Shown: positions 11,901 through 26,900 of the stretch, in pieces
Numbering within the stretch: position 1 is the first letter of the stretch
Layout: every line of letters starts with the position of its first letter
DNA from: Dicaeum eximium
Lineage: Eukaryota > Chordata > Aves > Passeriformes > Dicaeidae
Length of the DNA stretch: 64,000 nucleotides
Assembly: GCA_013396995.1 (NCBI GenBank)
Contig: VWZP01009941.1
Coordinates: 2,706,748-2,770,747, forward strand
Direction of reading: 5' to 3'
Notes under the pieces: generated by a model
The model's input: only the letters and a program-made list of their open reading frames with translations
Database searches by the model: none
What the model was told of the DNA's origin: nothing
Translations under genes and position numbers: made by a program

Positions 11901-14900
11901 AGCAATTTACACTTAATATCCGACAGATAATTAGGTTGGCTTCTGGTTGGTTTTGTGTCAGTGAGACTAAGGAATGGACGGAGTTGCCTTTCCACAGCTT
12001 TCCTAATGATCCTCCTGAAATGGCAAGTGGATGACAAATCACCAACCTAACTAGACTGTCAGCATCAGCAACTGGTTTCTAAGTCCTGGCACACAAAGAC
12101 TTTTGGTTCCCAAAGCCGATGCACTTTGGCTCGTGTAGGATCCCTGTGGAGAAGACGGAACCTTGCACAACCTTCCAACTGTGCACAACCATATAGGAAA
12201 AGTGCAATGGCTTACTGGTCTTTCAAAGTAAAAAGACATACTGACAAAATTGTCCAGTGCAAGTAGGGAAAGGCAAGGGAGAAGAAATGTTTGAGTATAT
12301 GTTTGTGTATAAACCTGTCTTGAGCTTTAATTGTGAAAAAAAACCCTGGAGTCCTCTATGTTGAAGGCACAAAGATGATTTGGATTCTAATCAGAAGGCA
12401 AGACGAATTGATGGCATTTAATTTGTACATCATATTTTAAAATTGCATGTTGAAGTGACATAGAATACTTTTTCCTAAACCCCATAATTCACTGCAAAGT
12501 GGGAGTTATGGAAATGTATCCTATTACAATAAGTTTGAAGGGAAAAACAAGTACACAAAACAGTTGTGATTCCTCACAGTTTAAGATTATATAAACCAGG
12601 ACAATATTGATGGCTTTTTCTGACAAATAACACATGGGGAGCTTAATCCCACTTGTAGTGGAGTAAAAGGGCAAATGCCAACTGTTTTCAGTGGGAACTG
12701 GTTCAGATCCTCTCTGGGCATAATGTAAAAGACAATTTTAAAGTTCTTGTGCATTTTCACAAACAAACCCAGATTTCCACGGCTTGTCTTACTGTTATGA
12801 AAATATTTGATCAGAGACCATATTCAGCACCTCAGATGTGCTCTTCATGTGTATGGAAACAACTGTAATCATCATTCACTCTGAGTCAAAGACTTTTGAC
12901 AACTAAAGTATTATCTATTTACAGACTTTAGAAAACAGCACAAATCATCCACAGACCTTTGAGAATTTTGCAGGCAGGGCGTGAGGAAGAAGATATGACT
13001 CAAGGTCCCCAGCACACCACATTCCAATAGCTCCTTGCAGGCTGCAGCCCTGATAGCATTTTGAAAATTTCTGAGCATGCTGAATGTAGAGGCTGTAGCT
13101 GAGGAATTATCATCTAGCCTAAGTCAGCCCCTCTACCTGAACTGGCACACTCATCAGCCGGAGAGGGATCAGGCAGGGCAAAACCCCAGGGATTTGTCCA
13201 TCCTCTGAGACATTTCTTTAAATACAGTCCTGGGAGTCAATAAAACCTCAGGCTTCCAGAGTAATTTCTCTGACAGAGAGACAATACCCTTTTTATCAGA
13301 AGGGTATTGCTCTGCATTTGTACAAAATCAATTTCAAACACATACTACAGTTTGCTTATATTTTTTTGTTACAAAAGCATGCCAATGTAAGAGGAAAGGA
13401 ATGTTGTCTAAATAAATTACACCACTTGTTTTTTTCAGAGGGACATACAACCTCATGGTGACACATATTTACCTTACCATTTTTAGTGGAAGGTATAAAT
13501 GAATATGCTCATTTCTCATTTAACACTTGGTATGCCAAATCCTTATCTGCAGTAAATTAAAGTAGCTGGTGAGACCATGTGACAAATCTATGTCAATTCA
13601 TTTGTGTTACACAATATGGAGTTGAGTGTTTTGAAACTTGAGCCAAAAAGATACTAATGGCCTCCTTTTGTCATCAGTGTAGGAGAGGGCAGTAATGAAA
13701 AGGTCCTATAAAGTTATGCAAACAGACTGAAGATCTACCCTGGCATTTTTTTACTCAGCTTTGTTAGAGGCTTATGTTCAGTCTTGCCCTATTGTGTATT
13801 AGTTCCTTGAAGCTGGAAAGAGGCTAGCATGCAGTGAGCAAGTATTTTGCTTAGCAGTAGCTGTTTGTAGGATTGTGCTCCTGCTCATTATGTGATAATA
13901 GCCTATGGATATTAAACCCCATGGACCAGCTTTCTGTAAGGTGGGGGGAAATACACATCAGCACATATTCATACAGGCACAGTTTGTAAGGAAACTCACC
14001 ACTGCTAGAAGCATCATTGAGATTTAGCAGCCCACCTCCGAGCCCTCTGTAGCTATGGTAACTGTAGGTCCCGTTGCCGTTGATGTACAACACCTCCTGT
14101 GTGCTGGAAACAGCTGATGTTGAGTAAGTGACCTGGGCTGGCTCCTGTTTGCACTGCTTGTCAGCTGCAGCAGCCTCATCCTGCAAAAAACAAGAAAAGG
14201 TTTGGAATTATGGTTACATTTCACCTTGCATGTGAAGGTCTTTTCCATTGTTAAGATTCTGCATCTATTGCTTTCACAAAAGTATAATGCATGTTAAACA
14301 AGCACAGATATGCTTCTGATTGATCAAATATCAGCATAAAAGAAAATACAGGTTTCCTAAAAATTTGAGAATATTGATTTATTTGTGCTCCACAAAGCAG
14401 CCATATTGTTTCTCAAAGGAGAACATGTACTCTCTCACCCTGAAGAGCTCACAGTCTTTTTCAAGACCCAGCTCTGTCCAGAATAGTGGGAAAGGATAGG
14501 AAACAGCCATTTCCTGACTACTGGAGTGACTCTTACACATCAGAGAATATATATATTTCTTGGTAAGATAAATCAATACAGAATGCACCATCTACTTATT
14601 TTGATGTATCAGTCTCAGAAATGACAGAAGGAATAGAGGAATGGAATAAAACTGCATTCCTATGTTTGGAGAAGTCTGAGTGAGTGTCCTTCCACACAAA
14701 GCCATAAAGCAGAAATGCCTCCACAAAAGTGACTGGAATGCTGCTGTCATCTGAGTAACAGCAGCATCTGTTTGTACACCATGAGTTTTCCTCAATGCTT
14801 CCTGTTTGCCTCTTTGATGATTGCATAATATTTAACAGAATTTAGCACAACAGCCCTTCAATTTTCCCTGAAAGGAGATGTTTCAGGTGAAAGTGTATTA

Positions 14901-17900
14901 TTCCCCATCTATATTTACTGTATCTACTGCCTAGAGTACCTCACCTCCACTCATGACCACAGAATGCTGCGGTAGCAACTTTATTAATGACGCAGGTGAA
15001 ATAAAGAAAAGCATTAAGAAGAAATTTAATGCATTTTAGTAGTTGCAAACAAGGAAAACTATCAGTGTGTGACTACTCATCCTGCCACAGGGAACCTCAG
15101 TGACACAAAATCTGATTTAGTCTGTATGTATTTGAACATTTTCTTTGTTTCTTGATTTTTTTATTGGTTTGATTTTACATTCTAAGCTGATGAAAACATA
15201 TTTCAGTGTTTTCAAATAAAATGGATCCATAGAAGTTTTGTTTTTAAAGGACCTTTTCAGAGTAGTTAACTGAAAAAAAAATCTGCTAAAATTACCTCCC
15301 CTTTGTGTAAGATTTTTGTCTATTTTATGCATATCTCCTCTGCACAACCCTTTTATGGCTCATAAATGTACCAAACTTATTAAGAACTCTATAAAATATC
15401 TGAAACCTTTTTTACAGTTTTTACTTAGAGAGATCAAATAGTTCAAGCAGTGTTGAAGTAAAAAGGGTTGTGAATCCTGTATGCATTAAGAGCAATTGTT
15501 GGTTCCACTTCTCAAAAATACACTGTCAACTTTTCTTAGATAAAGATATCCCTGTCTTGCAGGTATTTCTTGGTGAAAGAGACTTTCACCTGAAGCACAA
15601 CTGAGATAACTCAGGAGAAAGGATATATACTATTAACAGAAATTTTAATATTTAATACAAAACACTGAGCCAGCAGAAAATTAATTCCATAAACAACAAG
15701 AATGGGGCCTTTTGGGCAGTAATATGAGCTAAGGCAAAACTTTACATTTTTAAGAGAGCTGGCCAAAGTGGTCTCCTAAGCATTTTCTTAAGTAATAATA
15801 ATCTTAAACTAATGGCCAGAATTGCAATGTATTGCATTGCAGTATTTTTGCCAGGAATTCAACTTTAATATCATTTACCTTTTATCTTCAAAGGTCATTG
15901 GTGTCTCTTATGAGAGAAAATATATTATTTTCTCAGAGAATATTCATAAGCTACACAGTAAAGTTTTATCTTGGCAACATAGCTTAACTCATTGTCCAAA
16001 ATTGTAACACTCTCCAGACTCAGATGTTCTGCCTCCTTATGTCTAAAACTAAATTATACTTCCTGCCATAGACTCACTCAGAGCCTCATTTTTTTTTCAC
16101 AGAGCCCAACAGCAGAACTTCTGCAAAACTATCAAGGATTAAACTGTGTTCAAGGGGCACAGTGCAAACAGGACTAACTCCTAGAGCTGAGCAGAGTGTC
16201 TCAGGATTGGTCTCCTTATCCTCGCTGTCTGGAACCCACAGATCTGCTGGCCCTGTATTGACATGTCCTCCAGGGCACCGGAGCTCTAACTGGAAGCCTC
16301 TTGCAGAGCAGATGCACTGAGCTCCTGGCAAAGCCCAGAAGGCAGAGCTTGGCTGGAGGATGCAGCAGGGGAGCTTGGTGCACCTTGGTGCCCACCAGCC
16401 CACGTGTTTCGGAGCACACGGCCAGAAGTGGGAGACCAGAGCTCTGGCTACTTGTCCCAGTACATGGTGAAGAGGCGGAAAAATTGGGATGCAGGGTCTC
16501 TGCTGGCTGTGGTGAGGAGGGGACCTGAACTAAGAGCTGCCATCTCCTAGCAACCAGGCTCCAACTCAAGCAAAACTGCGGTGGGAGTCGTCGCTGAAGC
16601 TGTGCCACAGTGCGGGAAGCAAAGCACAATCCCCAGGGCTACAGAGATAGCACACGGAAAGGGAGCATGACTCAGGTCCCTCTCAGAAGTGCTGCCCTGG
16701 GAGGCTCCCTTCCAGCTATTCCCTAACAGAAAATCCACAGGAAGCTTTGAGATCAGAAATCCAAGGTTGGAGCTGTGCTACTGAAGGGGAGTCTTTGTAC
16801 AGAACTAATCGTAGCCCTACAAAACACTGTGATGTGCCGAGGGATGGGGCTTGAGGTGGAGTCTGGGCACTCCAGTGTGGAAGGCATTCTCAGGGAGGCT
16901 AAAGGAGTTGAGGATACTGCTGAGTTCTGGTTCTGCATATGAACTCTAATCTCTTGGCCACTATGCAAAAGGAGGCTTCCTCTAAATATTAAACATCTCT
17001 TTAAAGAGCACACTGGTCATCTGTCCCTAAATCTACACATAGATTTCAGACATTAAATCTGATCCTTAATTAAGTGTTTACCTCACTCTTCATGATAACT
17101 ACACACAGAAATAGGGCAGGATTTTTGTCAAGGTTTTTGTGAGCAGGCTCTGGTGTCAGCCCTACTGATAGGATTATGAACCATGAGCCTGGTCCCAGGG
17201 CGTTAGGTGTTGCCTCTCATACATTCCCCTGGGATTTAAGCTTTTTTTTGGAAATGTCTCATAGTTCAAAAGGCAAAGTTGTGCCATTTTTCCTTGCAGC
17301 CATACCAAGGATAAAGAAGACAGTCTCTCTTTTTCTTGGGGATAGAGAATATGAATATCATATTTACTTTTGCATACCTGAGATTCATTCTTCATAGATT
17401 AATTATCTTCATTATTTTCACCTGAAATGCTTTTTTAAAGTAATGTAGAAATTACATATTGTTGTTCCACTGAGAACTGAGATATTTTAAATATTCTGTG
17501 TTAGTTAGTCAGCACCTCCTGTTTCTCCCTATATAATGTTTACACTGAAAAGGCTTCTTTATCTAAAATTTTATTTTAAAATACTTTAATTTCAAACAAT
17601 CATTAGCAAATAACTAACCATTTAGTGATATGTTGACCCCACTACCTGGAACATACACTGTTGTCATCATAACAATATACTAAATTTTTGAATTATTAAC
17701 TAACCATGTTTAAACTATAATTTACCTTTAATAAGAAGTATGACCAAGGTGCAGATAAAACCTTTGTTCATCTAGAATTTGATTCATACTATCTTATTTT
17801 AGTATATGCCAAAGGAAATAAATTATCTCTCTAACAATATTTCTCTTCTGAATTTATTTTGCAGAAGAAGCCATTTAAGTCTTGAGCACATTACCTGCAA

Positions 17901-20900
17901 AATGATTGAAATCAGAATATGGGAAAATACTTCATAGGTACAAAAGCATGCTAAAATAAATCCTATCTGTTGGCTTGAAAAGAGGAAGCATGAGGTCCTT
18001 ACTGTGACCCTCAACTTGATATATACCAGAGATATTTATGTCTCAGTTTTATGTCAAAGTCTGTATTGGGAGAGAGAACACTTTTTTTTTCCCCACAAAA
18101 GAGCAGATTAAAAATAAAATCAAATAATTATTTTCTATCAGGGAAGCAATTTAGTAACCCTCTGAGGACAGTATATCCTAAGAAAATTTTCCATGAGCTG
18201 TTGCATAACCTGTGTATTGAAGAAACCCTTCTTTGTTCTGACTGATACTCTGAGCAGCAAATGAATAGTTTACAGAGGAATCACCATCCACAGCAACAGG
18301 ATGTTGGTGCAGATTGTCAGGACTGTGGTACAAAGAGCAGGGCTCACTGGCACTTCCCAGCCTCTTGTTCCCCTGCCAGAAGAGGCACAGCACACACAAC
18401 TCTTTTAAAACAGTCTTCATAGAAGCATCTTTAGCAGTGTCAGTGATCCCTTCTGTTCCCCATCTTCTTTACCACCTCCAAAATAACACAAAAAAAGCAA
18501 TAGTTTGTGAAAATAGAAAGCCCAGGCAAATCTGTGCTACATTGAGTTTTGATCCCTTCTATACACAAGTGTCAGAAATTCAGTAAACTCCAATTAAGAG
18601 AGAGCAGTACTACTGCCTTGGCTTCACTGTTAGCAACAGGCATTGCTAACATGTAAATGTAAATCCCGACAGGGAGTGTGTGTGCAGATCGACTCACAGG
18701 GCCAGTGCTAGCTCACCACAGAACTAACAAAACTTCTGCAAAAAGAGTATAAATAATACTGTTCCAAAAAGGCAAAGATGTTGACATGCATAGAGCTACT
18801 GCTTTCAATAATGCAGACAAATCAAACTTTCCAGACTGACAAATCATCGACTCTGAGAATAACAGGTTTTAACTGCCCCTATGCCAGCATGATTTTTTTC
18901 CCCATGAATTAGAAAAGAGACAGAAAAGCAAACACATTTTTGCTTCATATTTCTTGATACTGCCTTTTTTAATAAGTTAAACTGAAAAATGTGGACTGCT
19001 TGTTGTTCTTGTCAATAAACACTTCTTTTAGAATACCACTTTGAGGTTAGGAAAACTCAAATGCAGATAAGTCTTCAAACAAATAGGCAAGCCAATTTGC
19101 ATATGGTCTTCCACTTTTTCAGCATAGGAAAAAATATTCATTCACTTGTAAAAACAAAACAGGCTTTAAATTTTTTTTTTAGGTCTCTGTAGCTTGTAAT
19201 ACAGCTTTAAAAGAAAGGAGATAATGTTTCATATATTTTTCTCATTTGAATCCCACTAATTTAATTCTACAATTTTTGAATCAGAAGTAAAATAAATAGA
19301 AACATATGATAAAACCACATAACACTTTTCAAAGCATACCCCATTAATCCTTACAATACTCCTGATAGATAGGACTTCTATCAGTGCTTTTCAGATGGTG
19401 AGATTCTGGCAATAAAGGCAACCTTAAGCTAGAGTTACCTAATATGTAAAGTACTTGAGTTCTGCAACCATAACAACATAATGAGCTTCTCTTTGTGTAA
19501 ATTAATTTTTAAAACCTCTGAAGTTTTTCACTGGGAACAAACTCAGAAGTTATATCATGAGACACCCTGCTATATCCACAGAGCATTGTGGGGCTGGGAG
19601 GTCTCTGCCCATCTCAGCTTTTGCACAGAGAAGCAGCTGCCAGAGTGAGCAGCCACCACCATCTGCATGGAGCAAGGTGTTTAAAGGAGGGTAAGCCACA
19701 TGAAACCTGGCTCCATGGAAGGGCCCAGAATCTGGTGCCTTCTTAGACACCAATCTGCTGTTGCCAGGACCAGATTGTGTACACCTTGTGCTCTGTCTTT
19801 GCAAAATCCCCGAGACTCCACCCCATCCTCTTTGCTTCTCCAGTCTTGTCTTCTACCCTTCATCTCAGTTTCAATCTTCTTGCCTAGCAAATCCTAATCT
19901 TTCCTTTCCAAAGAAGTCTCTTGATGCCAGATAGCTGAGCAGCTTCAACAACTCAAGGCCTTTTGTTTCCTTGTTTGTGTTTAATCAGTATTACACCCAC
20001 TGATGGTTCCATTTCAGATTTTCTGTCTATGTTCAGTATCCTAATCCCAAAAATCTTGTCCCACAGGGAGCAAAGCCAGGTTCCATAATTAGCCAGAGCA
20101 GCTCCTGGTTTCAACTCACATTATTTCCCATTAGTAGTATCTGATCCTCTTTCACCACTAGTTCTTTAATCCACCTGGCCAGTTTCCATCACATTGCCAG
20201 CCTCAGCTCGCTCAACTTCCTCATCCAATCCCATCTCATAATGTCACTTTCCCTTTGTCCCTTGCTTTCACTGCTCCTGTCAACGCTCACCAGGCTCCAG
20301 CCCCAACACTTTCCCCCTCCCTTCTGCACTGAGATCAGAATTTAGCAAATAAAATACTTTGATTGTGTAAACGTATATCCAGTGTCACATCCTTGGTATA
20401 AATGGCATCATGTTGTCAAGAGAAAACACAGAGCCTTAATTTTTTTTAAAGGAATGGTAAATATACTTAAGGATCAAACTACCCTTACAGGACAAAATTT
20501 TCTTCATTCTTGAAAATGGCTGTAATTATCTCTGAAAGAGTTCAACAGATGTAAGACACAGAGAATAGTAAATGTAGCCCCTGTGGGCTGAAGGTCATGA
20601 AGTTATCATCGAACTGCACACCTAGTATTTTAATGGGAAATGTCAGGTAATCTTAATAAATGATGATTCTACCAACTGCTTGGATGACACACATTGTTCT
20701 GACAGAACACTGGATCTTCTATTAGCTTTAATTACATTAAAGTAACTCTCTAGTGTTTAACCCAGATTTTAATTTTATAGCCAATATTCTGGAAGCCTGG
20801 ACAGCTAAACATTACTTTGGCACGTCGCAGTAGGCTAAATTTTCCCTTAATTCTGCAGTAAGGCTGTTGACTCAGTGTGCTTAGCAATAGTGGAAATGGT

Positions 20901-23900
20901 ATTTCTGCAAATGATGGATGTGAGTTTTCACTTCAGTTTTGGTTTCCATTGCACATTCTCTCTCCCCTCTCCAGTTGCTAAGGTTTGTGTTGGGATTACT
21001 ACTAAATAAACTACACTAAATAAAGCCTGTTCAAGACTAGTGAGGCTTGAACAAAAAGAAAATATAACTACATAATTCATAGTTTCATAGACCTACATAA
21101 TTTCCTAAGTTTGAAATCCAAGTGAAGCTACCCAGTAGTCTTTTGCATTGGCTGACCTTCATATCTGAAAGTGAATATTTATAGTCCTGTAAAAGGACCT
21201 CTTTTAATATTGTAGGATGTGCTCTTACAGCTGTAAACTCAGCATAGAGGCAAAGTAAGGCAAGACCCCAACTTCTGTGCCCAAGAGCCTATCTAAGAAA
21301 AGACACTACCTTCCCCAGAAAGCCTTATTTCTCTTACAGTGGAATGAACAAAAGCCCAATTTTCAGTTAAGTCAGCAGAGTTTCACAGTATTCACATTAA
21401 GAAAAGCATTTGCTACAGCCTCTGGATTTGTACATAGAAATGTTAACCCTTGTGACCGGTTTGCCATGTAGCATCATGCCTTCTTACATCCAAACTATTT
21501 TAAATAAAGTTCTACTAAATTTCCAGTCCTTATGTTGAGGGATTATTAATAAAAAAATTAACATCTACTTGAAATTTCAACTTCCTGTACCAGACCCATA
21601 GCTGAAACCTGAAAAATGAGTGCTAGAATTTTATAGTCTCTTTAGGAAAATACTTAAAATATAAGACAGCAATATTTTATTTAAGGGGGAGAGTTCTTCT
21701 CTGATAACCTTTCAAGACATACATACATATATTTATATTTATATTTGTCACATAATATCTCTCCATGGGTATTTCTCTACCTCTCAGGCTATTCACAGTA
21801 TTCCTTAAAATGATGCATCTTCTGACAGTTGCATAACCTGGTGTCCAAAACCATCATGTCTGTACAGACAGATATAACAAAATAATTGCATCTTTAGACA
21901 GATTCCTTCCCCTTTAAGTTTAGTTGTCCTCCAAAACAGCATTGCAGGAAAAAGCATTATATTTATGGATGAGGTCTACTTACAGCCAGCAGAAAGACCC
22001 CTGAGATTTCATCCAGAAGTACTTAATGCAAATTTGAGCAAGCTGGCTAAGATAAAACATGAAGTAAAGTTCAAATAATATCACAGAACTCATGCCAGAT
22101 ATTCCTTAGACGGGGAAATGTTTTGATAATTCAGGAGTGGACTTAGTGGTGAAATCAAGAGGGACATAATTGCTGTTCTTGGGTTTGCACACTATTTCTC
22201 CTCTTGTAAGAAGCAGCTGGGGGATTGCTAAATTGTTTTCCACTCAGTTATCAGATCTAGGCTATGTTTTTCTCTGCTGCTCTCTCTGCATTATTTTCTT
22301 CCCTTTTACTTTTCTCTTCCTACTTACTTAAATCAAGTATGTATAAAAAATGAGAAAGCCCATTCTTGTGTGACATACTACTCCATTTGTAGCTCAGTTG
22401 GAGCTGGGTATTTCAGCCAAGCTGAACACTCATGCTTTAGCTGTGAGTCTATCATCTCATCATTACATGGAGAGCACATCAGTCTCAAAGTAGAATTTTC
22501 TGGCCTGAAAACCTGAGATTTGAAAAAGTGCTCCTAGCCTGCAGAGGCAGCCATAATGAACATGCCACTGCCAGAAGTCTAGGTATTAATTATGATTTTG
22601 CTTTGAAGCCCAGTATAAAAATTTTTTCATACTTCTGATAAAAAACTATAAATAGAATTTTTTAGATGGTGGTGAAATATTGATATAGTCTAATAGAGTT
22701 AAATTGAGTGTAATATGAAGTCCAGTTAGGCATCTAAACTGCCTGGAATACCAATAGTGATGTGGTAACTTGAAGAGTGCCTATCAAAATGTTAAGTTAG
22801 CTGCCAGGACTTCAAGGATCTCCAAAATGTCCTCCTGACACAGGATATAGAGCCAAGAAAAGAAAGCCTTGATTCAGTTTCGGATTAGAATGGCATAGGT
22901 CCCTTTTGCTTTCAGATTATTAACACTGAAATGAACTGTCACCATCAGCGTTGTCACCGGGCATCAAAAATGACATCAGCCAGTGTTCAACAAGAAATGA
23001 AAGCATGAGACTGACATGGAAAAAGAAGATCAAAATAAAAAGTTGCTATTGTGTAGAAGAGATATAAATGAACCCCAGACTTCTGCATTTCTGATAGAAT
23101 GACACATGATCTATAAACTGGAATGGGTATGTTAACCTTAAATAAAAGGTTGGTGTTTTCACATTGCAGCATTTGAGTCTTGTTTTTCCACCACTGCCAC
23201 ATCACCTGCAGTACAGAAACCATCCTTTGGGAAGAGGCATTGTATGGCTGTTGCAAGGAGCTGTTGGAGAACCACTTTTGTTGGAGCAGTACTTAATAAC
23301 TCAATGGAGCAACCCCATTTTAGGTGGACTAATGGTAGAAAGTGTCCTTGCAAGTTAATTTTCTCTATAGCTCCTGCTGTTCTTGTCTTAGCTTGCACCA
23401 CCATAACTTGTATATCACCATTCATAAACTATTTCTTAAGTTACACTGGTCATGCTCTTTATTTTTCTAGAGAATTTTGATATATGAAATATATTATTTA
23501 GTTAATATATAGTTTATAGTTTAGTTAATATATATTATATATATAATTTAGTTAGCCAAGTATTCCACCTCTACTAATTGAAAGTTGTCTCAATATCCAA
23601 GACAGATGCACAGTGCAAGACTGCACAGTGCACCACAGTGTGTGCACAGCAGTGACTTCCTCAGTGCAAATTTAAATCACATGTCCAACAATGGCTGGCA
23701 CCAGGTTACAAGCAGCTTCAGACATGTAAAAAGGCAGGATTGGGCCTGGCTGAATATGGGAATTGTGCCAATACCTTTGAGTTTTGGCAAAACTCCTATG
23801 GGCAATAGTGTATTTCACAAAATACACATGACATTTCCTACGGAGAAAGCAGTACAAATCCAGACAAAGGTGTCTTGTGAAGAACAGAAGAGTCTTCAGC

Positions 23901-26900
23901 CACCATTTTCTGCCTTGCAGAGGAAGACAGCAGGAGAGAGGGCAGCTGGAACTTTTTTCCTCCCTGTTGCACCAACAGAGGGAAGAGAATTGTTGGGGCC
24001 CAGGCCTAATACAGAATTTCTTCCTCTATGGATAGGGAGAAAACAAAGGCAGAATTTTACTCTGACCTAAAGAACAGCACAGCATGATCCTTTCCTTGGG
24101 CCTTATGATAAGGTATTGATTGAGGCTTTGTGCTTTAGTAGTCAACCTTGAGAATCCCCACCTCCTCTATTTACACCTCTCCACCCAATCCCAGCCTCCA
24201 TTTTCCTTTAAAGGAAAGAAAGTTTCCCTTGGAAGACTGCGCCAACTCCTTCAGCCTCTGACAAAAAAATATGAAAGGATCTTTCTTTCCCTCTGTCACC
24301 TCCACAGAGCTCTCAGCCTAAGATGACTCAGGACACAGGACCATGGGCATAAGTTTGCTAAACCTGCTCTTTCCTAAGATACTTCCTTTGGTACATGCCT
24401 GATCCCAAAAGTGAAGCACTGCATAATGAACTCCATGGCCTAGGACACCTCTGCTGGAATTGGTGTAGCTAAAAATCTGAAGAAAAAAAAGGTTAAAAAT
24501 CAGGGGAAATGAAGTAGAGGTTATGTCATGTTTATTCTCATCTCGCTACATAAACCCTCTCAAAGCCAATTCCTTTGCAGAGGGCAGCACCTTGCAGAAG
24601 ATCATAGCTACTGATCATTTATGCTGCTTCTTTATTGATAGGCAGTACTCATGGAGGAGTCTGAATATCTGACTTTTCTTCCAAAAGAGAAACAACATAA
24701 ACTGAAAGAAAACAATGTCCTCTTTTGCCATCCCAAGAGTGGTTTTGCCTGCAGGTAATGATGCTGAATGAATCAGTGTATTACTGAAACCGACAAAGGC
24801 ATAGCAGTGCTTACTGCTGAACCAGAAATATGCAAAGCAAGAGAAATTCCTCCTTTGCAGTGTAATCCTCTCATTCAGAACAAGCCTTGCTATGCCTCAG
24901 GCAGCTCCACTTTTATGAGCACAATCAAGCATTTTTCTCAGTACTTTTCATGCCTATGTGTACTGTGCTAAAGAAATTATCTCAGTAAGGTAGTCCTGAA
25001 GGAGTTTCTCTCCCCCTTGCCAAAATGATGTTTTCCAGTGATGTGATGGGCAGCATTTTCAGCTGGGGTAGATCAGCATTACTCCATTCAGTGCAGAAGG
25101 ACTGTGGCACCAGAGCACCAACAGAGAAAATCTTTAAACTTATGAATCAAATGTTTAGGAAGCGCACAAGGAGAAGTGTGTGGGAGTACTGGAGCAATGC
25201 TTGTGCCAGCTTTGCAGATTTATTACTACAATATCATCATGGTCAACATAATTAAGCCTCCCACTATAGGTCTCTTCATCTACTGCACTACAACTGGTAT
25301 CACTCCCACCACTGCCAGCCTATTTTGTTACACAGAACAGTTTTCCATACTTCTGCCAGATCTGGGATATTGAGATGCAACCACTGAAAAAGGCTCTATG
25401 GAAAACTATGGGGTACGATTTGGATTTTGAGTGATTCTTCCTATTTCTCCTCTGCTCCAGATTTCCTGTTAATATTACATGTATTGGAGTGTGTGGCAGG
25501 AGGAATAGACTAAAGCACTTTATGTTAGATTCCAAATTAAATTCTTCTTCATTTAGAAACAGATGACAGCCTAGACATGAAGCAGTTGAGGTCAATGATG
25601 AATTAACTTCCTCAGTTTCAACTAATTAAAAATGTCTGTGTATTCCACTTTGAAAAGGAAGAAAAGTAAGCCCACTGGAGATTCCATCCTTTGGTTTCAA
25701 CAGGTAAATTATAGTGGAAGTTATAGATCTTCTAAAAAAAAACAAAACAAAACAAACCCCAGTTTTCTTGTCCGTTCGAGAGTGAGCAATTACTTTTTTG
25801 CATTCACTTAATGATTGATTCTTCTTTTCAAATGTAGGTTCAGATATTTTAAAGATATTTTACCCTGTGTTTGATAAATTTGAATGCTAATTATTTTATT
25901 GCAAATCTGCATTAAAACCTGAACAGCCTGTTTATGGAAAACAAAATTCTTTCTATGAATTCAATGCGGGGTGTCTGTTAATGAACACTGTCTCAGGTAA
26001 AACTTAACTTTTACAGTTTAAAAAAAACATCTTTTAAAAATAAATGGTATTAAAAAACCCCAGACAAACCTGACCTCCACACCCTGTCTCCAACTATTTA
26101 GTAGAAAGAGAGTATTTTGCTACTGAAGAACACTTGCTCTAATTTTTTTATAGAACTTTATAATCCTTTAACTTCAGTACTGTGAGGCTTCTGTATTTTA
26201 AAGATTAAGTAAATAGGAAGTGATGTTTGGGGCATGGCCTTTTGACTCCATAATCATCAAACCAAAGTAGCATATGCCATCGGAAGAAACAAAGAAATGA
26301 ACTTTGACTGGCCTTTGGAGGATGCACTTTCTGATTTGCTTTATTAATGGAGACAGTAAAACTGAAGCTTAATATGAAAGACCGTGAATAATAAGCATGA
26401 AATATGTGTGCTGCAGTGCAAATCTGTTCCCCAGATATTCTCATTTCAGGGGAGAATTCTTTTGGCACAATGCTTGGGCTGTTGGCCACTGCCTGCTTGG
26501 CTGCCTTGTCCTGTGCCTAGCTTCTTTAGCAGCTGGTGCTGCTCTCAGGCACTGCATTCAGCTCCTGCTCCCACGGCTTATTATAGGTTTAACTTTTTTC
26601 TTAGAAAAAATATGTTTCTAAATTTAGCTTAGGACATCAAGCCAGTTGTTGAATCACAAACATGTTCCTGCTACCAAACATAAGCAGTCTGTGTATACAC
26701 TTGTACATGTATTTTCTGTGGGCAGAACTGCGTTTTCTAACTGAGGAATCCTTCTGAATCCATTGTGCCACTGATATTTGGAATTAAGGAGTAATTTTTG
26801 TCTCTCTAAAATCTTCTAAATCATACTAATTCAATAACCAAAACCAGAATTTGTAGCTCTTGACAAATAAGATTTTGCTCATGCACACTGGCTTTGCGTT

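Larger units (their letters stand above)
3870..13999 (-). other. NOL4: NOL4 intron D-E (10.1 kb)
   Basis: Phase-1 GT-AG intron between exons D and E. It contains the (CA)28 microsatellite at 5912-5967, a G/T-rich and poly-T run at 6501-6563, a 12-bp tandem repeat at 9511-9558, a GC-richer patch at about 9.7-10.2 kb with the candidate 81-nt cassette exon, and a small hairpin at 13277-13313. The remainder is AT-rich sequence in which I see no gene or recognised transposon. Confidence 0.9.

Noticed and set aside
23585..24070. 161-codon open frame on the plus strand
   Set aside because: No recognisable domain, mixed composition, antisense inside a NOL4 intron, no splice or promoter logic. The length is reachable by chance.
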